Origin: Petrimonas mucosa
Lineage (GTDB): Bacteria; Bacteroidota; Bacteroidia; Bacteroidales; Dysgonomonadaceae
Length of the DNA: 64,000 nt
Assembly: GCF_900095795.1 (NCBI RefSeq)
Contig: NZ_LT608328.1
Span: forward strand, 2,535,001 to 2,599,000
Reading direction: 5' to 3'
Position numbers and translations under genes: made by a program. The notes under the pieces were generated by a model. The model saw only the letters and a list, made by a program, of their open reading frames with translations, did no database searches and was not told the origin of the DNA. This document shows positions 57,701-64,000 of this stretch, piece by piece (position 1 is the first letter of the stretch; each line of letters starts with the position of its first letter).

Positions 57701-58902
57701 CTTAGCTGCTCGAAATTCTCTGTAATAAAATCAAAGGACTCCTGTAATCGATTTACTTTCTCGGAATCACCCGTCAAATCTGTTGACACCTTAGAGAGTT
57801 TCTTATCACTGACCAATTTGTCAACTGCGGTAATATTATCCTTGTCGATGATAAATGTTAGACTTGGATAGTTTACATTTTTCAGTTTACCAACCTCAAT
57901 GCCATCACAACTGAATGTTTCACCACGAAGTGTTCCTATAACAACAGCTTCATGCTCTTGCTGCCCAAAAACATTACGTTCAATTAAAAACTTATCTTGT
58001 TCCTCTAATGGGAAAATTTCAAAGTCAAAGGGTATTGGTTCGTACTCTTTTTCCTCTCCGGTTTCTTCATCTTCAACAGTACAGCCTTCTTTAATCTCAG
58101 TCAAGATATCACGAAGCGCAATGAAAAAATCTCGTGCCTGAGAATGAGAACTATAAGCCTGTCGAAAGGACAATTCCCCTTTCTTATTAGAAACAATAAC
58201 TATATTGGGAAAACAGTCTTCAAGCTGAGATTCAATATTTTCTCTATGTTCCTTCTTATAATTCCAAATCCGTCCCTCAACATATGGCTGAGGAAAGAAA
58301 TTCATATATAGACACTCACATTCTTCTTCAAAAGCCTTTAACGAACTTGAAGGGATTGTGTCAATATTGGCATAAAAGTTCCAAGAATCTTTACCAATCG
58401 GTATTAAATCAGTATTGAATCTTTGCTTAAACGATTTCTGAAACAACTCAAACTTAGATTCTGTATTTAGCTTTACAACCAATTTACCATCTGCCTTGTT
58501 AAGCCTCGCAGAATTAGCATCAAGCAAAATTGGCTGCTTCATGTATTGAAGCAGACATTTATTGATTTGAGTGAAAATTTTCCAAATTTCTCTGATGGAT
58601 TTTTCTTCTCCACCCAAATTGTCTATATCTAAGGCAACTTGTTCCCTTATCGCTTGTTCATCAATTTTTTTCTTGCTAAGATTATACCGTGGATTGCCAT
58701 ATTTATCAGGCTTTCCTGGACCAAGAACAACAACTTCAATTTCCTGTCCGATCGCAAGATAATTCGAAACTTGCCCAAACTTACACGGAACCTCGGAATA
58801 ATGAATCATGCCCGACGCTCTACCTTCAAGTTTTACAAATGCACCAATATCAGTGATATTAGAGATTTGAACCTTTATGTTATCTCCCTTGTTATATTCC
58901 AT
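54727..58902 (-). CDS. S1 domain - SF1 (UPF1-like) helicase - Ppx/GppA-like fusion
   Basis: 1391 residues. Residues 1-80 are an S1 OB-fold (GDNIKVQISNITDIGAFVKL). A UPF1/DNA2-type SF1 helicase follows, with Walker A GPPGTGKS (461-468), Walker B VQDEAS (Asp668-Glu669), GDHRQLPPNLD, DRFQGMERNVVIVSLVRS and NVALSRAKRLLIIVG (about 960). From about 1056 to the end it is a Ppx/GppA exopolyphosphatase/pppGpp phosphatase-like domain, with DQGGGSTEVSVF (Asp1203) and the closing IHVSGTGLWYGI. The usual first phosphate motif DxGSN is replaced by LELSTK (Glu1061). I know no described protein with this order. It probably unwinds nucleic acid and binds or hydrolyses a phosphorylated signal. First full gene of the operon. 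Confidence 0.85.
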   Translation of the reverse strand: MEYNKGDNIKVQISNITDIGAFVKLEGRASGMIHYSEVPCKFGQVSNYLAIGQEIEVVVLGPGKPDKYGNPRYNLSKKKIDEQAIREQVALDIDNLGGEEKSIREIWKIFTQINKCLLQYMKQPILLDANSARLNKADGKLVVKLNTESKFELFQKSFKQRFNTDLIPIGKDSWNFYANIDTIPSSSLKAFEEECECLYMNFFPQPYVEGRIWNYKKEHRENIESQLEDCFPNIVIVSNKKGELSFRQAYSSHSQARDFFIALRDILTEIKEGCTVEDEETGEEKEYEPIPFDFEIFPLEEQDKFLIERNVFGQQEHEAVVIGTLRGETFSCDGIEVGKLKNVNYPSLTFIIDKDNITAVDKLVSDKKLSKVSTDLTGDSEKVNRLQESFDFITENFEQLRNPMLASYLFDASKATPTDEKKVKSRIEQIKANQLNKHLNEWQIESIAKAVEAKDLAVIQGPPGTGKSTAIAELIWQLALTNPKDRTLLTSEANLAVDNALDRLKFSDHNIVKPIRIGAGDKFSSEGLPYAITEMMKWAGIDFSKNYILAEDNRAIEESDEYKLFNQDNIVLVRWMKNIINRSQIQDETIERAWFHFMLNLPMEFRKKVFNLYRNNCNVIGATCSSITEKNYAAIESQKEDVESRFMKRYKTVFMDDEHLAFDVVVQDEASKATPSELSMPLVYGTKSIIIGDHRQLPPNLDREDILYKLHYQALQSVDVEEKEQIIELEKFVRYHFDQLEKSHFERLFTQANDSIKGTFRKQYRMHPDINKVIEQFYTKDGGLECGFINEDYESEGTPFSRYHGINIEGLISPENHVIWIDTNSPEIAEGTSRTNRGEVDAIEWVLSQMASSDSFASYNDKFVNEEDKEIGLITFYGAQLRLLRQLQGKYSGKLTLKPSSVDRFQGMERNVVIVSLVRSNCIAENEKQAPDYRVYKDLGYRKQTDFGFAKSPNRLNVALSRAKRLLIIVGNSAHYSTYKNKEGEAIYKNVFDSIKNNPNGRIIHWEHKLMKKRPRPISKNRSANLNTRDINPETDGHLRVIETWLKPNANRINPKIAVLELSTKAVKCLIGKDQELIKNAKVDEFNFQNFIRNANKTETGKGLDAQNDMNLRYFERNVLPTIRNWKRVMMQEDVDVVYTVATAAYRTARNRDDIIAFIKEKTGINVRILSKKEESVSTMFAYLFSSRYKQQMLSSQHVIMIDQGGGSTEVSVFQNSDLVSSYSINLGTTALRNILFLDSDRDTPVSEALKRSDQKLKERLVVFYKNMGDAMTSETESFCISVGTAITHATGGKNNAAQHDRVMTREKIEACIETCTQAILDQFDTVEQLNEFDFEASGSSKRLDDQITMRLGLPMFLSLMDRFNIKEIHVSGTGLWYGIYLQHLHNIADN

Positions 58903-58939
58903 AAGTCAATTTGTGAAATTGGATTTAAGCCGATGGTCA

Positions 58940-59067
58940 TTATTTATTGCTTACTAACAAATCTTTAACATCAACTTCTAGCGCATCTGCAATCGAATTA
59001 AGCGTAATCAAATCAGGCTGTACTCGCTGATTGACATATTTTGATACTGTTGTATTACTCTTGCCAA
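58940..59067 (-). pseudogene. XRE-family repressor, 3' end only (cut by IS256-B)
   Basis: The minus-strand frame entering from the IS256-B edge reads GKSNTTVSKYVNQ, then PDLITLNSIADALEVDVKDL and a stop at 58940. This is the second half of a Cro/CI-type helix-turn-helix domain. The 5' part is missing. It lies 37 bases upstream of the helicase gene and would have been the first gene and regulator of the operon. Its loss, and that of its promoter, should change operon control. Confidence 0.7.
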
Positions 59068-59988
59068 GGTAGTGTTACATTTAGTGTGTCTCTAGTCTAT
59101 TGCTTTATCAGTCTTATAACAAATTTATTTCTTTTTTTTAATTTCACCTAATCCATGACATGTATTTTTTAATTCCGATACTTGCACAAGGATTACATGC
59201 GCAGCATGCAACTTGCTTGTCCTTGTGCAAGTAAGAGGAATTAAGGACCTTTGTCATGGGTTGGCGGGAAATACCTTCACTCACCGGGGAACAACGTCTT
59301 GTCCCTGTCAATACCGGGTAATTCCCTGTTATAAGCATCCTTGTCCATCGCCACTTTACCGATGAGTACCAGTACCGACTCCTCATTGGGCATTGCCCCT
59401 CGCATCTTCAATACGCGCCGGAAGTCCTTGTTAAGCCGCTCTATCCAATTTGTGGTGTAGACCATTGACTGGATACGGGGGTGGAATTGCAGATAGGTGA
59501 AGTAATATTTGTAGGAAATATCCTCCCCCATCCTTTTGATGCTCCTGTAATCCTTTCCCCATTTTTGGCAAAGTGCCGTCCAGTTTTGCCAGGCTTCGCA
59601 CTTGGTGTAGTCTTTCTGGCCCGTACGGAACACTTCGCGTAAATCCTCCGCCAGCTCCATTTTGTCACCATGGCGCACTTTGGAGAGCATGTTGCGCTTC
59701 AAATGGGTGACGCACCGCTGCAGCAGGGTCTTCGGATAAACGACCGACAGGGCCGAGTCCAGGCCTGTCAGCCCGTCGCTTACCAGCAGTCCTATATGAC
59801 CTGCCCCACGACTTTGGACATCCCGGAAGATATCTTCCCAGCCCGCGGCACTCTCCGTGGGGCGGTTGTAAATACCCAGCACCTCACGCTTCTTGTCCTC
59901 TTTCACCCCCAGGACCACATAGAAAGCCTCAGTGGCTACTGAACGTTTACGGTGGATCTTGATATGGATGGCATCCACCAATACAATC

Positions 59989-61398
59989 CACTGTTGTCCG
60001 ATAAAAACTTTTTAGAAAAAGTACGCGGGCAAATTTGAGTTTTGCCCGTCGTACTAATAATTGTAGCTTTGTATTCATCACAAAACAAGTCTACAATGAA
60101 CAAAAGTACTTATTTTTTTGGACAATCGGTATTCGGACAGCTCATATCTATGGTAGATACAAGGATTATCGCCCGAAACAGCAAACGGTACAAGGCCGAT
60201 CATTACGTGAAACGTTTCACGGCTAAGGATCACCTTATAAGCATGTTGTTTTGCGTCTTCGCCAAATGCTCCTCCCTGCGCGAGGTGGCGGGTGCAATGC
60301 TCGGTCTTTCAGGCAAGACCAGGCATTTCCAGCTCGGCCACATACCCTACCGGAGCACCTTGTCGGACGCCAACAAGCGCAGGAGCGTTGATTTCTTCTC
60401 GGGCGTGTACCACGACCTGCTTCGCGAGTACCAACACGTGATCTCGGACACCCGCTTTAAAGATGTGTTGAACAAGCAGGTCGAGATCTTCGACAGCACG
60501 GTTATCAGTTTGTTCCAGGACATCTTGAAGTGCGTCGGCAGAACACCCTCGAACGGTAAACGCAAAGGGGGGATCAAGGTGCACACCGTTATCAATGTCG
60601 ACGAGCCCGTTCCCAAGATGATATGGTTCTCATCCGCTGCCACGAACGATCACCTGCTGTTGAGGAAACTGGAACCGGATGACAACACTATTTACGTCTT
60701 CGACAAGGGATACAACGATTATAAAGCCTTCAAGCTGTTTTGTGAAAAGGGAGCCGGATTCGTTACCCGCATCAAGGAGAACGCCGTTTACAAGGTGGAG
60801 CAAGAACTTTACATCGATGAATGCATCCACAGCGGCGTGCTGGAAGACACTATCATCGAGGTGACCGTGAAGGAAGATGATGGCGGGAGCAAGCTGAAGT
60901 TGCGCAAGGTGGTGTTCTACGACAGGGTGTTGAAAAGGAAGTTCGAGTTCCTCACCAACCTGTTCGAGATGCGGCCCGACATGATAGCGGCCTTGTATAA
61001 AATAAGATGGCAAATAGAGCTGTTATTCAAGCAGTTAAAATCAAACTTCCCCCTGAAGTACTTCCTCGGGGATAACGAGAACGCGATAAAAATACAGGTA
61101 TATTGCGCTTTGATCGTGAACCTCTTGCTCACGGTTATACAGAAGCGGTTGAAACGGCCTTGGGCATTCTCCAACCTGGTGTCATTTTGCAGGATACACC
61201 TGTTTAATTACCTGCACTTGATAAAATTTTTAGAAAACCCGGAACGAGATTGGCAACGAGATGACCAGGATTTAGAGATGCTTACCCTTTTCAGGGGGGC
61301 TTACTTTTGAAAATAGAAAAATTATAAAAAGAAACGACTGATAATAAGCCGGTTAAAAGTAACGAAGAATCAAAATCGGTTTTTATCGGACGGCAATG
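59989..61398. mobile_element. IS4-family insertion sequence, copy 2 (1410 bp)
   Basis: Same ends as copy 1, opposite orientation. Flanked by the 9-bp target duplication AATACAATC (59980-59988 and 61399-61407), part of the IS256 transposase gene. This is the youngest event in the nest. Confidence 0.93.
60096..61310 (+). CDS. IS4-family transposase (copy 2)
   Basis: 404 residues, identical in sequence to the copy 1 product. The start at 60096 (MNKSTYFFG) is chosen because the -7 box TAGCTTTG at about 60064-60071 lies downstream of the longer frame's ATG (60042). Catalytic Y-R-E-K signature intact. Confidence 0.92.
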   Translation: MNKSTYFFGQSVFGQLISMVDTRIIARNSKRYKADHYVKRFTAKDHLISMLFCVFAKCSSLREVAGAMLGLSGKTRHFQLGHIPYRSTLSDANKRRSVDFFSGVYHDLLREYQHVISDTRFKDVLNKQVEIFDSTVISLFQDILKCVGRTPSNGKRKGGIKVHTVINVDEPVPKMIWFSSAATNDHLLLRKLEPDDNTIYVFDKGYNDYKAFKLFCEKGAGFVTRIKENAVYKVEQELYIDECIHSGVLEDTIIEVTVKEDDGGSKLKLRKVVFYDRVLKRKFEFLTNLFEMRPDMIAALYKIRWQIELLFKQLKSNFPLKYFLGDNENAIKIQVYCALIVNLLLTVIQKRLKRPWAFSNLVSFCRIHLFNYLHLIKFLENPERDWQRDDQDLEMLTLFRGAYF

Positions 61399-62126
61399 AA
61401 TACAATCGGGTAATAACCCTCCAACGGACGGTTCAGCCACTCCTGCACATCGGAGCGCAAGTAGTCAATCATGCGCGAAATGCTGGCTTTGCTGTAATGC
61501 TCACCGTAAATCTCACCGAAGATCTCGCCGACCTGCCCCTGGGTCAAACCCCTGCAATAAAGGCTGCCGGCCAAACGTTCGCACTCCAGTTCCTGGTCAC
61601 GCAACAATGCAAGAATCTTTGGATGGAAGTTGCCGTAACGGTCACGTGGAATCCTGAATTCCAGAACACGGCCATGCCCGAAACTGCGACCCTGACGGTA
61701 ACCATTCCCTTTGTTACCTTTTGACTGGTCTAAAAACTCGCGACGCTCTGCCAGCATCATACTCTCAAGCATGATTTCCATTAAATCGTGTAACCCGTTT
61801 TCGCGCTCTGAATGTTTGGCCATTACGGAAGAAAGCTGTTCCTTTGATAGTAACATAGTCTTTGAATTTTATTGTTTGTTATGGTTATTTGCAAAACTAA
61901 TAAAGTTTTTAGACTATGTTCTTTTTTTACAGGTACAGACACACTTTTTGGAACAGTATCGGTTTTGACGCTTAAATATACTAATAATCTGTGAATTACA
62001 GAAGCCTCTGTGCCGTTTTTTTATGCGATTATTTTTACTGAATTTTTACTTGCGAAACTTAAATAAATTATAAATTAGCCTGTTTAAATTGACAATTAAG
62101 GTTAAATGTTTAAATTTGTAATAATA

Positions 62127-63771
62127 CCTAAAAGTCTCAAATAAAAGTTGCATGTGCCAGATAAAGTATTTATCTTTAAGGTGTTAAATAAAAAATAACA
62201 CTCACCCGACACATGCAATACAAAAATAGTAAAAAAATCTCATTTACTGCCAGTTCAGTAAAGAAAGAGTTCAGTTCAGAACAATTAACGTCATATTCAG
62301 GGTTAAGCGTAACCTCTGATTTTATCAACCATTGTGGCATTTATCGCCGGCTGGAACATCTTTTCCCAACCATCCGGCACAATGCAAGCCGTTTCAGCAC
62401 AGCCCAAATACTCTCAAGTATCCTGTTGGCATCGTTGTGCGGTGTTCACCGTTTGAAGCGGATTGAAAACTTCACCTTTGACGCCTTGGTTGCCCGCTTG
62501 TTGAAGTTACCCAAGAACATTGACGAGGACACCATACGCCGCCATTTGACAGGTTTGGGTGAAAGGGGCGCCCGTTCGCTTCACGAGCTGTTGTTGGGTT
62601 TTACAGGCATGCAAGTTTCCCGTTGCGGTTTAAGCCGCTTGACACTTGATTGCGACTCAAGCACATTTACCGTTTACGGCAACCAACAAGGGGCTGAGGT
62701 GGGTTATAACTCGCATAAGAAGGGTTCGAAAAGCTATCACCCCATCTTATGTTTTGTCACGGAGATGAAACTGCTTGTCAATTCATGGCTCCGCCCGGGT
62801 TCAGCTTACACCTCAAACGGAGTTTGTGAGTTTGTCAAAGAAACCTTGGCCGCTCTTCCCCAAAAGGTGGAGAAGGTGTTTTTCAGGGCCGACAGCGGTT
62901 TTTTCAATGGTGGATTATTTAATTTGTTAGAAGACGGTAAACATGAATATTTGGTGAAAGTAAAGCTGAAAAACCTGAAAGATTTACTTGCCGGGCAGAC
63001 TTGGCAGCCGATTGGCCCACGGACGGCGACCTGTCAGTTTACACATCAATGTAGCGGTTGGAGGAATCCCCGCATGTTTTATGCCGTGCGCATCATAAAG
63101 CAAATGGTTGAAGTCGATTATTTTGGCGAAAAACAATTTGTACCCGAGTATGAGTACTTTTGCTATTGCTCGAACCTGAAAGGATTGGATGCCTTGCAGC
63201 TCCATACCCTTTATGGATCCCGATCAGAGAGTGAGAATTGGATCGAGCAAACCAAAAACTCGCTTTGTGCGGGAAAAACCATCACGCATGATTTTTGGGT
63301 AAACGATATTCTTTGGCAACTTTCGTCATTTGCCTACAGTTTATCGGTGCTCATGCGATACCGGGGCGACTTTTGGGTTTGGCGTCAAGAGCACTCTACC
63401 TTCCGAGAATGGTTTATCCGAGTGCCGGGTAAAGTGGTGAAATCCGGCAGGCAGGTCACGGTAAAAATGCCTAAGGAGTATTACCGAAAAGCGGGGTGGC
63501 GTGATTTTGAGCAGCGAATAACGACAACGATGACCGGATGACGGATTTTCACTTAATCGTCCATCGCCATCTTTCGTGTCGTAAAAGGGTTTATGACAAG
63601 GAATTGCCATGCCTTGGAAGAGTGGTAATGTTAATATATATAAAAACGCCACCATAAAAAGTAAATCAACACGTTAAACGTGCAAGAAACAGTGAAGATG
63701 AAAAGAAAATAAAACGGTATCTCTCGAAAAAAAAGAGAAATTCCGCTTTGAAAACTATTAACTTGAGTTGG
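62127..63771. mobile_element. IS1380-family element (ends approximate)
   Basis: About 1.6 kb around an IS1380-type transposase. Possible ends: CCTAAAAGTCTCAAATAAAA at the left and, reverse-complemented, CCCAACTCAAGTTAATAGTT at the right; pairing is imperfect and no clear target duplication is seen. The extent is therefore a guess. Confidence 0.4.
62213..63541 (+). CDS. IS1380-family transposase
   Basis: 442 residues. DDE domain with LTLDCDSSTFTVYGNQQGAE and GYNSHKKGSKSYHP, the IS1380 signature, a second acidic motif VFFRADSGFFNG and an Glu-containing SESENWIEQTKN. Full length and in frame. Confidence 0.9.
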   Translation: MQYKNSKKISFTASSVKKEFSSEQLTSYSGLSVTSDFINHCGIYRRLEHLFPTIRHNASRFSTAQILSSILLASLCGVHRLKRIENFTFDALVARLLKLPKNIDEDTIRRHLTGLGERGARSLHELLLGFTGMQVSRCGLSRLTLDCDSSTFTVYGNQQGAEVGYNSHKKGSKSYHPILCFVTEMKLLVNSWLRPGSAYTSNGVCEFVKETLAALPQKVEKVFFRADSGFFNGGLFNLLEDGKHEYLVKVKLKNLKDLLAGQTWQPIGPRTATCQFTHQCSGWRNPRMFYAVRIIKQMVEVDYFGEKQFVPEYEYFCYCSNLKGLDALQLHTLYGSRSESENWIEQTKNSLCAGKTITHDFWVNDILWQLSSFAYSLSVLMRYRGDFWVWRQEHSTFREWFIRVPGKVVKSGRQVTVKMPKEYYRKAGWRDFEQRITTTMTG

Positions 63772-63798
63772 GAATTTTAAATGAGATTTTTAAGTAAT

Positions 63799-63999
63799 AT
63801 GAAGAACTCAAGAGCAATATTATTATCAATAATTCTATTTATTATCCCTTCATGTGGATCATCGGAAATATTAGAACCAGAATCAACCGAAGAAGAAAAA
63901 GAAAACGACATTGGAATTGAATACCATGATTGGGAAGAAGACAATGATACGACTACAATAAATCTTACACCAAGTTCTAAGCTTAAGATTAGGTATTAA
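63799..63999 (+). CDS. Small acidic lipoprotein at the window edge
   Basis: 66 residues from the ATG at 63799 (an upstream ATG at 63781 is possible). Signal peptide AILLSIILFIIPSC with a lipobox-like end, then a very acidic tail (EPESTEEEKENDIGIEYHDW). The stop falls at the last bases of the window. It may be complete or the N-terminus of a gene broken by the IS1380-type element. Function unknown. Confidence 0.5.
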   Translation: MKNSRAILLSIILFIIPSCGSSEILEPESTEEEKENDIGIEYHDWEEDNDTTTINLTPSSKLKIRY

Positions 64000-64000
64000 T

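Larger units (their letters stand above)
59277..61856 (-). pseudogene. IS256 transposase copy B, disrupted
   Basis: The N-terminal part reads from 61856 down to the insertion at 61399 (up to PLEGYYPIV), the C-terminal part from 59988 down to 59277 (VDAIHIKIHRKRS to the end). The break lies at the first catalytic Asp region. Without the IS4 element the frame would be whole. Confidence 0.9.
45746..61960. mobile_element. 16.2-kb IS256-flanked composite transposon carrying a defence-like operon
   Basis: Bounded by two IS256-family copies in the same orientation and by perfect 8-bp direct repeats GGTTTTGA (45738-45745 and 61961-61968), a normal IS256 target duplication size. Interior: IS256-A, a 655-bp tandem copy of its right part, cargo genes 47889-59067, and IS256-B with a nested IS4 element. 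It is inserted upstream of the transposase gene of a 1586-bp IS4 element. IS256-A still encodes an intact transposase that could move the unit. Confidence 0.85.
59068..61960. mobile_element. IS256-family element, copy B (split by an IS4 element)
   Basis: Same ends as copy A. Total 2893 bases; subtracting the nested IS4 (1410) and its 9-bp duplication gives 1474, exactly the length of copy A. Forms the right arm of the composite transposon. Confidence 0.9.
44254..62062. mobile_element. IS4-family element (1586 bp) split by the composite transposon
   Basis: The left end is T-C-AAGTTTCGCAAGT (44254-44268); its inverted partner T-T-AAGTTTCGCAAGT lies at 62048-62062, far to the right of the IS256 elements. 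Both are flanked by the 9-bp duplication ATAAATTAT (44245-44253 and 62063-62071). Removing 45746-61960 plus one 8-bp duplication leaves a normal 1586-bp IS4 element, which proves that the 16-kb segment inserted as one unit. Confidence 0.82.

Noticed and set aside
47889-59067. Reading the cargo as a simple DarTG toxin-antitoxin pair picked up by chance
   Set aside because: The DarT domain is the end of an 1815-residue protein and the helicase gene lies 2 bases upstream of it, so the genes look like one functional operon.
1-64000. CRISPR arrays and rRNA genes
   Set aside because: No regularly spaced repeat-spacer series and no rRNA signature was seen. Repeats present are insertion sequence copies, tandem duplications or short hairpins.

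Overview
The window looks like a chromosome segment from a Bacteroidales bacterium, perhaps a Dysgonomonadaceae-like lineage (family-level placement is inference). The reasons are: many starts are preceded by the Bacteroidetes -33/-7 promoter (TTTG, then TAnnTTTG) and few by a strong Shine-Dalgarno; there is a PorT-family barrel protein and a DUF3256 protein; and a ferredoxin gene beginning MAYVISED runs off the left edge.

Region 1 (1-24 kb) is mostly ordinary chromosome: a ferredoxin start, a PorT-like protein, a glycosyltransferase / lipid A-type acyltransferase / MtaB run on the minus strand, an acyl-CoA synthetase, one intact 1410-bp IS4-family insertion, an Ala-rich lipoprotein, a GH29 alpha-L-fucosidase, DUF3256 and tRNA-Arg(CCG). 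Two complete RND efflux systems follow: an AcrB-type operon facing away from an AraC regulator, and a CzcCBA-type divalent metal operon led by a small His-rich membrane protein.

Region 2 (24.0-33.6 kb) begins with a tyrosine integrase that has repeats in front of it, then a small replication-type module (DUF3853, DUF6291-like, DnaB helicase). Cargo follows: a standalone nuclease whose C-terminus matches the FokI cleavage domain, a broken PGN_0703-like nuclease, and a lipoprotein.

Region 3 (33.9-39.7 kb) holds a three-gene cassette: a sacsin/Hsp90-type ATPase with a C-terminal DUF3883 nuclease-like domain, plus two tandem paralogous small proteins. After it come an IS110-family element with a long structured 3' noncoding region (candidate bridge RNA) and a McrB-type N-terminal fragment cut off by an ISL3 element.

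Region 4 (39.7-63.8 kb) is a nest of mobile elements. An IS21 sits in the ISL3 element. A 1586-bp IS4-family element (9-bp target duplication) is split by a 16.2-kb IS256-flanked composite transposon (45746-61960) with perfect 8-bp direct repeats GGTTTTGA at its ends. The right IS256 copy is itself split by a second, same-length copy of the 1410-bp IS4 element (9-bp duplication). An IS1380-type element closes the region.

The cargo of the composite transposon is the most interesting part. It is a minus-strand operon of (i) the 3' end of an XRE repressor, (ii) a 1391-residue S1 - SF1 helicase - Ppx/GppA-like fusion, (iii) a 1815-residue protein of many WDW/LS-type repeats ending in a DarT-like ADP-ribosyltransferase, (iv) a DarG-like macrodomain protein and (v) a GNAT acetyltransferase. 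I infer a DarTG toxin-antitoxin pair recruited into a larger, probably anti-phage, system with a sensor/helicase and a nucleotide-phosphatase-like module. I know of no described system with this architecture.
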